Source: Pinus tabuliformis
Taxonomy: Eukaryota > Streptophyta > Pinopsida > Pinales > Pinaceae
DNA: 64,000 nucleotides
Direction of reading: 5' to 3'
Assembly: GCA_031772625.1 (NCBI GenBank)
Contig: CM062818.1
Location: 1,276,692,277 to 1,276,756,276, forward strand
Shown here: in pieces, positions 46,236-57,521 of the stretch
How positions within the stretch are numbered: position 1 is the first letter of the stretch
Layout: each line of letters begins with the position of its first letter
Translations under genes and position numbers: made by a program
Notes under the pieces: model-generated
Told to the model about the DNA's origin: nothing
Databases searched by the model: none
What the model saw: only the letters and a program-made list of their open reading frames with translations

Positions 46236-47894
46236 TGATCATTGCGGGAGGATTGAGTCATGCTTTAGCCACATGGAGAATTGGCTAAGTGCCCGGCATG
46301 ACTCATGGACAAATTAGAGGAGGGCACACACTTGAAGTATGATGACACTTGGGTGGACTTCTCATGGCCGAGGCCAAGAGAAAGTCTTGGTGGAACCTTT
46401 AGTGGGGGAGTTATGATGGAGAGACTCATGTTATGATGATATGGTTGGGCGAACGAGTTCACTGGACCGAAGATTGCAGACTTGGATGAGGATGACCGAT
46501 TGTTGTGATGGGTCTACTTGGTTGGACAACATGGACAACTTAGTCATGGACATCAGGTTGGAGACATGGAGCATGGCAGTCTTATGTAGGGACATTATTC
46601 AGGAGCACTTGTAGAGGTGTCACTTATGAGCATCCAATGAGGAGTGCCAAGGCAGGGATGTTGTGCAGGAGGATTTGCTGGTGTGACATGGAGATGTTTT
46701 ACTTATGAGCCGATAGAGAGGTTGTGCACTTATGTACAACAAGGCCATGGACTTGGATGGAGTTGTGAGCAGACTATGGAGCATTCCTACTACATGGAGA
46801 GCTAAGGAATCTTGTAGAGACCTTTGGGCTGAGTCTTGTATGCTTGCGGAGATGATTGGTTGGAGATGACTCATGGAGCTCATGATGACATGAGGTTGTG
46901 ACTTCCACAGAGACTTCATATATAGTGGACTTGGAGGATCTGATGCATTGAGGAGCTGAGGTCAAAGACTTTGATGCAGAATGGGGTGCATACTTTCGAG
47001 TACATGTATGGGTGTGGCTTGGAAGAGTGACTTGATGTGGAGGATCAATATGAGACACTTTGGAGTGATGGAGTTACGACGATGATGATGACTTAGTGGC
47101 AACACTTGGGCATGGGTTGAGCCGATACTTAACCACTTTGACACATGGGAGCTGATTGATCTATGATCATGGGCAACACATGGATAGATGAGATAGGTGT
47201 ATACTTGTTTCTATGGCAGACTTGAGGGATGACACATACAGATGTGATGGAGGTTGCTTCATGGACCTGGATGTGGCACATCTAGAGTCGGGGTTGATGA
47301 GATGATCTCTTCACTTTGAGGAGATGAAAGTTTTGCAGATGGATGATGTTGAGGTAGATGTGGCTGATTTCCTACAGCACATTAGCATCAAACATCGTGG
47401 ACAGCATGTTGCAGATGAGATGGAGACTGCTTCTTGGACCTAAGCATGGCTTACACTTGTATGGAGATGGATTCTTAATCGAGTTGAGGATGTGACAGGA
47501 TGTTCTAAGAAACAACTGATGGTGGCATGAGGATGTTCACTCTCATGGTTTCAGCGTGACAGTTGGACTGATCTCCCGACTAGTTCAAAGATGGGGTCCG
47601 GAAGTGTGCATAAATGTGTTAGCATTGTGTTGGAGTATCATGGCAGCAGTTCACATGAGGACAACACATGATGGGGCCGACACGATATGTTGCAGTGGGC
47701 ATGTAGCTTGAGATGGAGGAGCCAGCCTTCCACGATGGGGAGCAACATGTGGAGATTGTGACAGGGTGGTTGATGATCATGGATTGAGATGATTTTCGAT
47801 GTATGACATACCGATGGGGTGTATACCTTGGTATGGTGATCTTGGTGACAGTTGGTTGCCGGGATGAGATATTGTTGAGGACGACAATGATTTT
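46236..47894 (+). other. Non-coding interior of the non-autonomous element
   Basis: G- and ATGG-rich sequence with recurring phrases such as GGAGA, GACTTGGATG and CATGGA. No frame stays open far on the plus strand. Minus-strand open runs here are composition artefacts. Confidence 0.6.
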
Positions 47895-47907
47895 AAGTGG
47901 GGGAGGA
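47895..47907 (+). promoter_or_regulatory. Polypurine tract
   Basis: AAGTGGGGGAGGA immediately precedes the 3' LTR and would prime plus-strand DNA synthesis. Confidence 0.88.
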
Positions 47908-49105
47908 TGTAAGGACCTACGGTTCTTACCACAACCTCTGGCACGAAGTGCGACCAAGTTCGATGATGAACAAAGGTTGGTGAAAGTGCGAAGTGCGAGT
48001 CCTTAACAGAAGTGCGCGAAGGATATGTGATAATAACGCATGGAGGAGGACGAGCGAGGAGTTTATAGGCGTGGGGAGCGAAGGCTCAACCCACGGGCCG
48101 ACCTCATACATTGTAGTGGAAATGCGTTGAAGTGTTGGCCGACCAACACTTAGGCAAGAGACCAAACGATGCGTGAGGGCATTGGCAGGGCTGGGTAGCC
48201 AAGACTTGCCCAACGCACCGTATATATTATGTGCAATGGAGGTTCATTTGACAATCACTCAAGCAAGCGAGTCTTCTACGAAGAAGTGCGAGTTAAAGGG
48301 CCGCAGCAAGAGGAGAAGGCACAGGTCGTATGCGCCCAAGTCTTGGGCAGCTCGTTTAGGCAGCATGAGTCTTGAACGAAGGCGAGAGGCGTCGGTGCAC
48401 GGGTGAAGGCACCGGGTGCCCACGGTTGGCACGGGTTCTTGGGTAGCTCAGGTGAGCACTCGCCCGTCGTGTAGAAGCAAACAACGCGGTGGAACTCGAG
48501 TGAAGGTGCTAGTTGTTGGGCGTGGGTGGCGACTCGTGTGAGGGTGCGCCTGCCCATCGTTCAAAGGCGTTCTTGGGTGAGGTCGCCCGCCGGTTGTACG
48601 AAGGCGTGCACGGGTGACTCGAGTGAGGTCACCCGCCCATCGTGCAAGGAGAACAAGGTTCGGTTGTGAAGTGCAGAAGGCAGCTCATGTGAGGGTGCGC
48701 CCGCCCGACTTGGGCAAAGGATCTTGGTTATCACACGGAGGTGTGATGAAGATGTAAAATTGGCTAAGTATGAAACTTGGTGTTTCCAAGTATACTTGTA
48801 AAGCTTTGTAATATTGAAAGATTGTATAATATATTATTCGGGCAGACTCATTGTTCAGGGAGTTTCCCCTCCCTTTATACTGTGCAATTGTGTTCTTCAT
48901 GTATAATTGCTGATGATAATGAATGTGTATGGGTGTTCATTGGTATAAAGGAAACATAATAATACTTGGTTGCGAAAAACAAACTAAGTAGACTAATGGT
49001 TAGGCGTAGTCCATGAACATAAGTATTGGTGAAAAGAAAGTGTTCGGTGGTGCCGCACCTCGCCAAGTACGGTTGAAAGACTACCGTAGGCCTGGGGGCG
49101 TGACA
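47908..49105 (+). repeat. 3' LTR of the non-autonomous element
   Basis: 1198 bp, TGTAAGGACC...GGGGCGTGACA, alignable end to end with 44209-45404 with small gaps (for example an extra GAGTCTT near 48368). Confidence 0.93.
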
Positions 49106-49163
49106 CACGGGGTGCAAGAGAGTCCTTGTGACGAGAGTTCCTATTACTGTGATCTTTCTTGCT

Positions 49164-50320
49164 TCATGTTACCAGTGAGGAAGATCGTTGATTTTTAATC
49201 ACTTTTGAGTAGGAAGGGGAAGAGGAGGAGGGAGTGTACTTCATCTCAAGCCCATTGCTAGATTCTTCTACTTTTAGTGTTGAAGGAACCTTTGAAGAGT
49301 TCTGATTTGGGCCTCCTCCATTTTTCAGATTAGGAGGAATATTCATTAAAGAGACATGATCTTTTAATGGTGGAACCTTTTGGATCTCAAGATTTTCATC
49401 TTCTTCCTTGAGGGCATTTAGGGCATCAAAATCATTGCTAGATAGGGGCTTATGTGAAGATTTAGCCTTACATGTTTGTTGCTACTTATTTCAGGCTTGC
49501 TTCTTGTGTTTCCTTTCACTGGAGTGAATCATTGCTTATCTTCTTCTTGCTCCTTTGTGGGAGGAGGGAGTGGATTTGAAAAACTATGGGAAATTGAAGC
49601 TTTTAGACAAATGTTCACAAAATGTCCATACTCATGACACATATTACGCTTGAAAGGAATTTGTTCATAATCCAAACCGTATAGGAGAGATCAACAATCC
49701 AAAGTTGAATCGTTTCAATGAGGCCTTTTGAGAGTATTTCCACACAAATTATGGCATGAGAAAGATTATTCCTATGAGCCTTATTACTGGTCATAAATCA
49801 ACCCAATTTATTACCTATATCCTTAAAAATGTTGGGAACCCATAAAATAAGAGGGAGATAGGGTAGTCTAATCCACACAGGAGGAGAGGATATTTCCTTC
49901 ATGGTATTAAACTCTATAGACTAATGGGTGAAAAAAAAAAACCATTGTTACCCATGAAATAAGAATAGATATGATCTCTATCTTTCTTGTTTTCAAAGAG
50001 AAACATGAAATGCATGTTTCCATAGTAGTAAATGACCAAGGGTTCATTATTTTCCCAATCTACAACAACTTATTTTTTAACGGTTTCATAACTTGGCGAT
50101 AGGCCAATAAACTTTACCAATAAGCCATTCCTTTTCAACACTACCACATTATTTTTCATTTCGGTAGAAGATCCTAGATCCAAAGAAGGGACTGATTATT
50201 CCTTCTTCAAAAATTTGTTGGAGGCACTCTTTGTGCATGCATGGAGCCACAAAATAAATACCACACCCACTTAAAATCGTTCAAGAAAACCCTTAGAGGC
50301 TATCCACGAGTGATGGTTCT
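49164..50320 (-). pseudogene. L1-type LINE ORF1 fragment (DUF4283-like, zinc knuckle)
   Basis: The minus strand from about 50170 reads RNGLLVKFIGLSPSYETVKK, NMHFMFLFENKKDRDHIYS, then YPTLPLILWVPNIFKDIGN and NNLSHAIICVEILSKGL. This is the plant LINE ORF1 pattern (DUF4283 followed by a proline-rich hinge). The zinc knuckle follows (CHEYGHFVNIC, 49620-49660) with its first Cys replaced by Arg. A Ser/Pro-rich tail runs to 49164. Several stops break it. ORF2 does not follow, and the non-autonomous LTR element lies where it would start. ORF1 proteins bind element RNA in LINE particles. Confidence 0.72.
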
Positions 50321-50589
50321 CGTCTTATCTCTGAAGACAAAGGCGACGATGACGCCATCAATATAATCTTGAATCAATCACATGAAGCAAGATGACAATG
50401 GCCCCACACAATGATCTTAAGCAAGACGATCGACGATCCATTAACGAAGAGATGAGGGTTCAAAAATTTGGATAGGCAATAAACAAAGAATCAACAAGTC
50501 TTGCAAACGAAGGATCGACAACAAGAAGGGAAACCCAAGCCATCAAGAGAAGCGTGTCATAAAGCACTGGGCCATCCGTCCTCCATTTA

Positions 50590-51152
50590 ACTCGATTTAA
50601 AAAATATTTTCAATGACAATGAAATCTTCAAATTTTGATATGATTTGTAAAGCCTGTGATTTAATTTATGTCTCAAAAAGTGCACATTGGACATCCATAG
50701 TTTAAATGTTTTACTTTTGTTTTACTTTTTGAAAGTGTTCTAGACATATTTTCAAGTTAAATTTGCCCATAATTTGTTGTATGCCCATAATTTGCTAGAA
50801 TCACAACTTTAGCTTTTAGTTTGTGAATTTTGAACAAAAAAACCATAATTTGACCAAAAATATATATTTGTCTAAATAAATAGAAAACGTAAGACAAAGT
50901 ATTTGGAAAGATAAGAAGAAAATCATAGGTGAGGGAGTGCTCACACTAAGAGGTTTCCTACACTTGTCGCCACATTCATCATGCCATAAATCAAGTCATT
51001 TTATAGAATTACAAAGTAGTTTAGGAGTTTAAAGAAACTCCTCAAAAATAGGATCTAAGACCTAATTAGGACACAATCTTAGTGAAACAATTACAAAGCA
51101 TAACAAAAATCCTAATAATAATGAATTCTAAAATTTCTCCATTATTTTGAAT
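50590..51152 (-). repeat. Family F block 4 and copia 3' LTR, copy 2
   Basis: Matches 19490-20157 in order (CATAATTTGACCAAAAA, AGACAAAGTATTTGGA.AGA, AATTACAAAGTAGTTTA, ACACAATCTTAGT.AAACAAT), without the (TA)n tract of the other copy. Confidence 0.75.
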
Positions 51153-51892
51153 CCCCCTTAATGGAGAAATGTTTTCTCTACCACACCTAACAAACTCCTA
51201 CATATTTCAAACTTTTCCTTTCGAAGAGGCTTAGTGAATATGTCAACCACATTTTCACTGGTATTACAATAAACTAAATCAATTTCAATTTACTTAGACT
51301 ACATCTTTTCCCTAACAAAATGTTAGTGAGTCTCAACATTGCATGGCACACACGATTGTTGACCAGTTTCATGGATCTTTGATTATCACATTTGATAATC
51401 ATTGCAAATTTTTGTTTCTCCCATTTGTTCAAGTTTCCTTGTCAGCTAAATTGCTTCATAAATAGCATACACAAAGCTTTGTACTCATCATCAGTTGATG
51501 ATTAAAAATAGTTGGTTGTTTCTTGTCGCTCAATGACACAATCTGGGATCCAAGGTTGAATGCATATCCTAAAGTTGATCATTTATCATCAAGATTTATG
51601 GCCAAATCTAAATCAAAATAAACTATCAAATCAACATCAAAATCATTATCATATTTAATACCAAAATTAACAACCCCTTTTAAATATAGAAAGACCCTCC
51701 TCATTGCTTTCAAAGGACTTCCACGAGGCTTTGCCATGAATTGACTAAAAATATTGATTGAATATGCTATTTTTGACCTAATTGTAGTGGAATATTACTT
51801 TGTGACAAATTGTAACATTGAAAAAATGACAATGTTACAAATACCACATAATTATTTTGACCAATATCAACATTTATCAATCATTTAATTTA
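51153..51892 (-). pseudogene. Ty1/copia RNase H 3' end, copy 2
   Basis: The minus strand ends with VDIFTKPLRKEKFEICRSLL, GVV (51186-51246), the classic copia C-terminus. Before it, with frameshifts, comes STLGYAFNLGSQIVS.SDKK (51520-51600). It is the counterpart of 20158-20830 but retains the FTKPL segment that is deleted there. The sequence is cut at 51892 by the 5' end of the LINE. Confidence 0.85.
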
Positions 51893-52011
51893 TAAGGGGA
51901 GATGCTTCTGGCCGAGGTACCAGTAATCTCTCACTGATTGACATTCCTATTATTGACATGTGTGATGATAGGCCTCTTAGAGCAAGCAAGGCCGGATCGC
52001 CTTCGAAATGA
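51893..52011 (+). pseudogene. ORF1 C-terminal tail of the LINE
   Basis: An open frame without start (RGDASGRGTSNLSLIDIPII and on to AGSPSK) ends in a TGA at 52009-52011 that overlaps the ORF2 ATG as ATGA. This stop-start overlap suggests ORF2 is translated by termination-reinitiation after ORF1. Only about 39 codons of ORF1 remain, so the 5' part was lost at insertion. Confidence 0.7.
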
Positions 52012-55000
52012 ATTTCATTGTATCGGTTAATATTAGAGGTCTAGGACCAGACCTGAAATTTTTGGCCTTAAAAAACTTCTTTTTGTCGGCAAATCCTAAA
52101 ATCATACTAATACAAGAGACCATGCATGCAGCATCTGTAACAGTGTCATATTTCAGGAAAATGTTTCCCCTCTGGCACATTTCTGTTGTGGAGGCTATCG
52201 GCCTATCTGGCGGGTTGGCAGTATTATGGGATCCTCTGTGGATCAATGCAAAAGCCTATAGTTGCATCGCAGGCATTCTCATTTCAGCTCAGATAAGGGG
52301 GCAAAAATGTCCTATTAATATATTGAATGTATATGCTCCATATAAGAACAGATCGACATTTTGGGAAAGTCTGTTTGTTTCAGAAATTTTTGATGTGGAA
52401 TCGTTATTGATTGCAGGTGATCTAAATATCACTCTTAACATGGATGAAATATGGGGCAACAACAAAAAACAGGATCCTATCGCGGCCAAGATTAAGAACG
52501 AGCTACTTAGCAGAAACTATATTGACATTCTCCCGCCCAAAATTCTTCCAACATGGGAAAATGGAAGGATTGAGAACGCTTATATTGCTAAAAGAATCGA
52601 TAGATTTATCCTGCACGCCAGTGTAATTGACATTCTGGGCATGCCTTTTTCTACAATAGAGAATATCTTTATCTCTGATCATAGGCCGATCATTCTTGGA
52701 TGGAGAGATAAGGGATTCAGAACAGGCTTCTCATTTAAATTCAACAGGCAATGTTTGGAGGACCCAGAATTTAATAACACTATAATAAAAGCGTGGTCTG
52801 AGATGTCGTCTTCAAAATCGCTACCTGCCTTAATTACTTTCAGGGAAAAGATGGAATCAATCCGAAAGGTAACAAAAGAGTGGCAGTTCCAAAAGAGACA
52901 AGCGAACAAAAAAGATCTTCGGGAAATTCAAATGGAGCTTGACAGTGCTGCGGATTCCATGGCTAACGACTCATTATCTTTTGAAATGAGATGTCGAATT
53001 AAGGATCTGCATAAGAAAAAACTGATGATAATGAAACAAGAGGAAACCTTCTGGAGGTTAAAAAGTAGAGCGATATGGATGAAAGAAGGAGATAGAAATT
53101 CAAAATTTTTCCATAATTATGCAAATTTCAGAAGGGAAAAAAATTCGATATGGAAAATCAGTGACGGTAAAGGGGGCTTTCTTTATTCTCAGCAGGATAT
53201 AACAGATGAGGCGGTGGCTTACTTCAAAAACCAGTATAAAAGATCGGAAAAATGCAAAATTCAGGACATTTTATGGGGAATTGAACTATTCCCTCGCATG
53301 TTTGATGAAGTTTCAAACGAACAAATATTCAAGCCAGTTTCAGAGGATGAGTTGCTTACTACTATGAAATCCTTCAAAAAGGACAAGAGTCCTGGTCCAG
53401 ACGGCTGGACGGTAGAATTCCTCATTCATTTCTTCGACATCATAAAAGCTGATCTGTTGCGGATGGTCGAGGGCACCAGAATGGCGGGCAGCATTAATCA
53501 AAAACTCACCTCTACCTACATAGCTCTTATTCCCAAGAAGGGGGATGCTCAAACTTTTAAGGACTTTAGACCGATCTCGCTATGTAACATTTCTTACAAG
53601 ATTGTTTCGAAGATTATAGCTGAGAGGATCAAAGGAGTTTTATCAGAGTTTTTAACAAAGGAGCAGCACGGTTTTCTGAAAGGAAGAAACATACATGATG
53701 CTGTGGCAAGTACTCAAGAGGGTCTGTACGCCATTCATTCAAAAAAATGTGATGCGGTTATTCTCAAAATCGACCTCTGGAAGGCATACGATTGCCTGGA
53801 TTGGGGCTTCATCAGGTGTTTGCTAGCAAAGATTGGTCTGAATACCAATATGATCAACTGGATCATGGCATGCGTTGAGCCAGTGGACTATGCAATTATC
53901 ATCAACGGGATTCCATCCCCATTCTTCCGTGCGGAAAGGGGTCTTCGTCAGGGATGTTCACTCTCCCTGCTGCTATTTATTTTGGCAATGAATTCTCTTA
54001 GCCTGCATATCAATAAGGCTGTCAATGAAAACATGTGTCGCCCCCTTAAAATATGCAGAAACATTTCAATCTCACACAATTTATTTGTTGATGATATCAT
54101 CTTATTCGGCTTGCTTTGTAGGGTCACTTGGATATGCTACTATGAAATCATAAAAAACTTCCAGATGGCTACGGGTTTGATAGTTAACAATGAGAAATCT
54201 GCAATCTATCACAATGAAATAAATCAAGAAGCTGTTGCATGGTTATCTGATCTTTTTGGAATAAAAGTGCAATCTATCAGTTGTGGTATGAAGTATTTGG
54301 GTTTCCAGATCAAAGCTAATGGTTACTCAAAATCTGATTGGAGTTGGATCCTGGATAGATTCTACAGGAGGATATCAGCTTGGGAATTCAGGTGTCTATC
54401 CTTGGCGGGAAGAGTGATTCTCGTGCAAACAATATTGAACCAACTCACGGTTTACTGGGCACATTTATTTTCTATCCCTGCAAGTATTATTAAAAGCATG
54501 AATAGACTGTCAGCTAATTTCATCTGGGGAGGTCAAGCAGACAAGAGGAAATTCCATCTCACAAAGTTAGCCAGTATCTCTTTACCAAAAAGCATGGGGG
54601 GTTGGGGTTTGCTTGATATGCACTCTTTCGGAAGGGCCCTGTTATGCAAATCGCTGTGGAGAGCTGTTCATGGTGAAGGTCCATGGAGTAACATGATTCA
54701 GGCGAAATACTTAAGAAGGAAGAGCTTAACATTCTGGCACAGAAAAGGAATGATCGGGGCTTCATATGGTTCCTCAATTTGGCTTAGCCTTCGTAAGATT
54801 GAAGCTTATTTTCTGAAGAACTTAATCTGGCATTTTCAAAATGGTAACAAGATTCTTATTGGTAAGGATCAGTTTAAGAGTGGCATCGGGGAGATTAATA
54901 TTCCTGAACCTCTTTTGAATTTCCTTCACAGAAGAGGATATTTCTATTGGGATAAGCTGATAGCTGATTGGCAGGGACCTATTCCTCTGTGGAAAGATGC

Positions 55001-56138
55001 AGCCGCACTACAGATGCCTCAAAAGATCGCATTTCAATGGGATTGTATAAGGGCGGGCCTTAGAAACTGTGGTATATTTCGCACTGTGGACTCTGATTAC
55101 CTAATATGGAATCACTCGAAGGAGATGAATGTAATAAGAGTCAAAGAAGTATATCAGCACATTGTTGACTCAAAGCGATCTCCACACAATCCTATTTTCC
55201 CACTAGTTTTCTGGAAGGATGGCTGCCCATCGAAAATGATTCTATTTGCTTGGCTTACTTTTCATAATAAGAATTTAACCTGGGAGAATTTGATGAAGCG
55301 AGGATGGCACGGACCAGGCTTATGTCCACTATGCAGATCAGAAGGGGAAAATAATGTTCACCTGTTTTTAAATTGCTATAGATCTCAACAAATTTGGCAG
55401 ACTCTGGAGAACTGCTATGGAGTCCAACTCAAGGCGCATGCTTCAATTTATGAAATGATCGTTTGGTGCAGCGAGCAGAAGTTATCTTGGAGAAGGATCT
55501 TCATCCTTTCCCTGTGGAACATTTGGAAGTGGCGTAACAGCATCATCTTCAATGGCATAAAAATATCCAGCTCAGAAATCATCTTTAAAATTGTCGCTGC
55601 TTTCGAAGCCCTCCCACAGAAATCTATCAATCATAAAAGGGTCGATTCCTCTGATCAATCTATGGAGTTCTCTTCCTTCCCTAAGGCGTTCTTTGACGGT
55701 GCTGAACAACAAGGCACATGCGGTTGTGGTTTCCTGATCATGATAAATGAAAATACACATTTCTCCATTCACTGGAATGGGGGGAGAGGCTCCAATAGTA
55801 AAGCGGAGGCCATGGCTCTCGCTGGGTTATTAAAATTTTGCCTCTTCCTTGATCTTCAGCATGTTTCGATATTTGGAGATTCGAAGGTTATGGTTGATTT
55901 CATCTCAAGAAAAAATCATATTTCAGTGCCACATTTGATTGGCTGGATGGATAGGATCAATTTCTTCTGGGACTGTATGGTCGGAGGTTCTATTCACTAT
56001 ATCTGCAGGGACAAAAATATTCAGGCCGATTCTCTGTCTAAAATGGGTCTTCATGCTGCTACAGGTTTATGGTTTCTGCAGATTTTCTCTGATGGGGAAA
56101 GCTTTCTTATCCAGGAGTTTAATCTGCCGGATTTCTAG
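52008..56138 (+). CDS. LINE ORF2: endonuclease, reverse transcriptase, zinc region, RNase H
   Basis: A 1376-residue protein without stops. It nicks chromosomal DNA and copies the element RNA at the nick. Residues 1-230 form the APE-type endonuclease (NIRGLG, IQETMH with catalytic Glu, AGDLNIT, SDHRPII). From about 455 the reverse transcriptase shows KSPGPDGWTVEF, STYIALIPKKG, DFRPISLCN, KIDLWKAYDCLDW and LFVDDIILFG, with both Asp of the x-x-D-D site kept. Residues 1067-1125 are the zf-RVT region (FAWLTFHNKNLTWENL, CPLC...HLFLNC). Residues 1227-1345 are an RNase H with all four acidic residues (FFDGA, KAEAMAL, FGDSK, QADSLS). Start ATG at 52008 overlaps the ORF1 stop. The length is normal for plant L1 ORF2. 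It is the only long intact frame in the window. Confidence 0.97.
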   Translation: MNFIVSVNIRGLGPDLKFLALKNFFLSANPKIILIQETMHAASVTVSYFRKMFPLWHISVVEAIGLSGGLAVLWDPLWINAKAYSCIAGILISAQIRGQKCPINILNVYAPYKNRSTFWESLFVSEIFDVESLLIAGDLNITLNMDEIWGNNKKQDPIAAKIKNELLSRNYIDILPPKILPTWENGRIENAYIAKRIDRFILHASVIDILGMPFSTIENIFISDHRPIILGWRDKGFRTGFSFKFNRQCLEDPEFNNTIIKAWSEMSSSKSLPALITFREKMESIRKVTKEWQFQKRQANKKDLREIQMELDSAADSMANDSLSFEMRCRIKDLHKKKLMIMKQEETFWRLKSRAIWMKEGDRNSKFFHNYANFRREKNSIWKISDGKGGFLYSQQDITDEAVAYFKNQYKRSEKCKIQDILWGIELFPRMFDEVSNEQIFKPVSEDELLTTMKSFKKDKSPGPDGWTVEFLIHFFDIIKADLLRMVEGTRMAGSINQKLTSTYIALIPKKGDAQTFKDFRPISLCNISYKIVSKIIAERIKGVLSEFLTKEQHGFLKGRNIHDAVASTQEGLYAIHSKKCDAVILKIDLWKAYDCLDWGFIRCLLAKIGLNTNMINWIMACVEPVDYAIIINGIPSPFFRAERGLRQGCSLSLLLFILAMNSLSLHINKAVNENMCRPLKICRNISISHNLFVDDIILFGLLCRVTWICYYEIIKNFQMATGLIVNNEKSAIYHNEINQEAVAWLSDLFGIKVQSISCGMKYLGFQIKANGYSKSDWSWILDRFYRRISAWEFRCLSLAGRVILVQTILNQLTVYWAHLFSIPASIIKSMNRLSANFIWGGQADKRKFHLTKLASISLPKSMGGWGLLDMHSFGRALLCKSLWRAVHGEGPWSNMIQAKYLRRKSLTFWHRKGMIGASYGSSIWLSLRKIEAYFLKNLIWHFQNGNKILIGKDQFKSGIGEINIPEPLLNFLHRRGYFYWDKLIADWQGPIPLWKDAAALQMPQKIAFQWDCIRAGLRNCGIFRTVDSDYLIWNHSKEMNVIRVKEVYQHIVDSKRSPHNPIFPLVFWKDGCPSKMILFAWLTFHNKNLTWENLMKRGWHGPGLCPLCRSEGENNVHLFLNCYRSQQIWQTLENCYGVQLKAHASIYEMIVWCSEQKLSWRRIFILSLWNIWKWRNSIIFNGIKISSSEIIFKIVAAFEALPQKSINHKRVDSSDQSMEFSSFPKAFFDGAEQQGTCGCGFLIMINENTHFSIHWNGGRGSNSKAEAMALAGLLKFCLFLDLQHVSIFGDSKVMVDFISRKNHISVPHLIGWMDRINFFWDCMVGGSIHYICRDKNIQADSLSKMGLHAATGLWFLQIFSDGESFLIQEFNLPDF

Positions 56139-56490
56139 GTTGCATATTTGTTTTTCACAGGTTTTCCTTGGCGCGTTTTGATCATATGCGGCTGCTTTTG
56201 TATATTTTGTGTATCTGGGTGGTGTTATGATGCTATTGAACATGCTTTTGATTCCCGTTCTCTATGATCATCTAGTTTTTTATGCAATGGAAATCCCCCA
56301 GATCATTTTGTCATAGCTTGATCCTTTTATCATTAGCTGGATTACTCCCATGCTGATCCCATTTTGACCAAATTTAATGGGTCAATTTCAGATGTAAATA
56401 TATGAACTCTTATATCTCTCATATAATATAATATTCAGCTTTTTCGTCCTGAAAAAATAAATAAAAATAAATAAATAAATAAAAATAAAA

Positions 56491-57190
56491 ATTAATTTAA
56501 TGATAGAATGATAAATGTAATTTCCTTAAAATCAAAACCGTCTCTAAAAAGTGAATGCCTTCACAGAAAAATAATCCAAAATTTCCACATTAACATTGTT
56601 GTAGTCGCTAATTGCGTGAGATAAGTTATGGCCTACATGATATTCCTCAATCCAGTTTTTATTTTCATTCAATTTTTTATTTCAATTATTTTTTAGAACA
56701 ATTTAATTTCTTTTTATCACTTTAATTAATAGTAGAAGGAAATGATAGCATTTTTAATTTTCAATTTTATTGAAAATTTGTTATAGATTTTTAAAAATGA
56801 CAATTTTAAGCTGTTTAATTTACAATTAAATTAAAGTATATCACAAAGCGTGTTAAATTTATTAATGTAATCAAAACTGTATTTCAAATAAAAAAAATAA
56901 TAATATAGTTGAATTTTGATCAAAATGCCATTTCATTTGGTTAGTCTATATCAAAAATATTTCCAACTACATTAAAATCTTCAAATTTGATCCATTCCGA
57001 GAATGAAATCTTCAAATCTAATCCATTCTGTATAGAGTGTGATTTAATCTCCATACACTAAAAATCCATAGTTTAATTGAGAGGACTTTCTAGCATATTA
57101 AATTTGTTTAAAATTCAAAAGAAATTGGTTATAATTATAATTGTACTGGTGAACTTTGTACAAATCAAGTGTTTCAATTTTTTTAAAAGT
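56491..57190. repeat. Dispersed repeat family F, copy 4 (blocks 2-4)
   Basis: TGTAATTTCCTTAAAATCAA, AATTTCCACATTAACATT, GCTAATTGCGTGAGATAAGT, and later GAAATCTTCAAAT and TGTGATTTAATCTCC.TACACT follow the order of 19280-19680. No coding potential. Confidence 0.75.
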
Positions 57191-57521
57191 GGTTAATTCA
57201 TTTATATATTTAAAAAAACAAATTTAAAAAAAAACACACATTATAACAAAAAAACTATTCAAGATAAATTCAAGAATAATTAACTAAAAATTTAAGATCA
57301 TAATAAAAAAATATAATAATAAATATTTAACTACAACAAAATTAAAATTCAATTCGTTGTTATACGTATGGAATTGCCAATCAAGACTGGAACGACAATT
57401 GCTTTCTTGTAAAAAAATCCAATCTCAAACCTCAATCTCGGACCTTGGCCTCTGGACCTGTGCAATCCCTGAGTTAGTTACTCAACTAGTCACAAGTTCT
57501 ACCCCTAACAAGTGATTTCCA

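Larger units (their letters stand above)
44204..49110 (+). mobile_element. Complete non-autonomous LTR retrotransposon
   Basis: Both LTRs, a primer-binding site, a polypurine tract and probable 5-bp target duplications (CATGG at 44204-44208, CACGG at 49106-49110, one difference) are present. The interior is only 2.5 kb and lacks protease, RT, RNase H and integrase, so the element would depend on another for movement. In the first 120 LTR bases I count 14 differences, 12 of them transitions and most at CpG or CpG-derived positions, which points to an old, methylated insertion. It lies between family F copy 3 and a fragment of L1 ORF1. Confidence 0.9.
51893..56490 (+). mobile_element. L1-type LINE, 5'-truncated within ORF1, ORF2 intact
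   Basis: The element begins within the last 40 codons of ORF1, runs through a complete ORF2, a 3' UTR of about 300 bp, and ends in an A-rich (AAATA/AAATAAAT) tail at about 56446-56490. An 8-bp TTAATTTA occurs just before (51885-51892) and just after (56492-56499) and may be the target duplication, but it is short and AT-rich. It has inserted into the copia copy 2 remnant. Confidence 0.85.

Noticed and set aside
46265-47144. Minus-strand open frames rich in Ser, His and Pro
   Set aside because: They are the reverse of the ATGG-rich interior of the non-autonomous element and have no conserved pattern.
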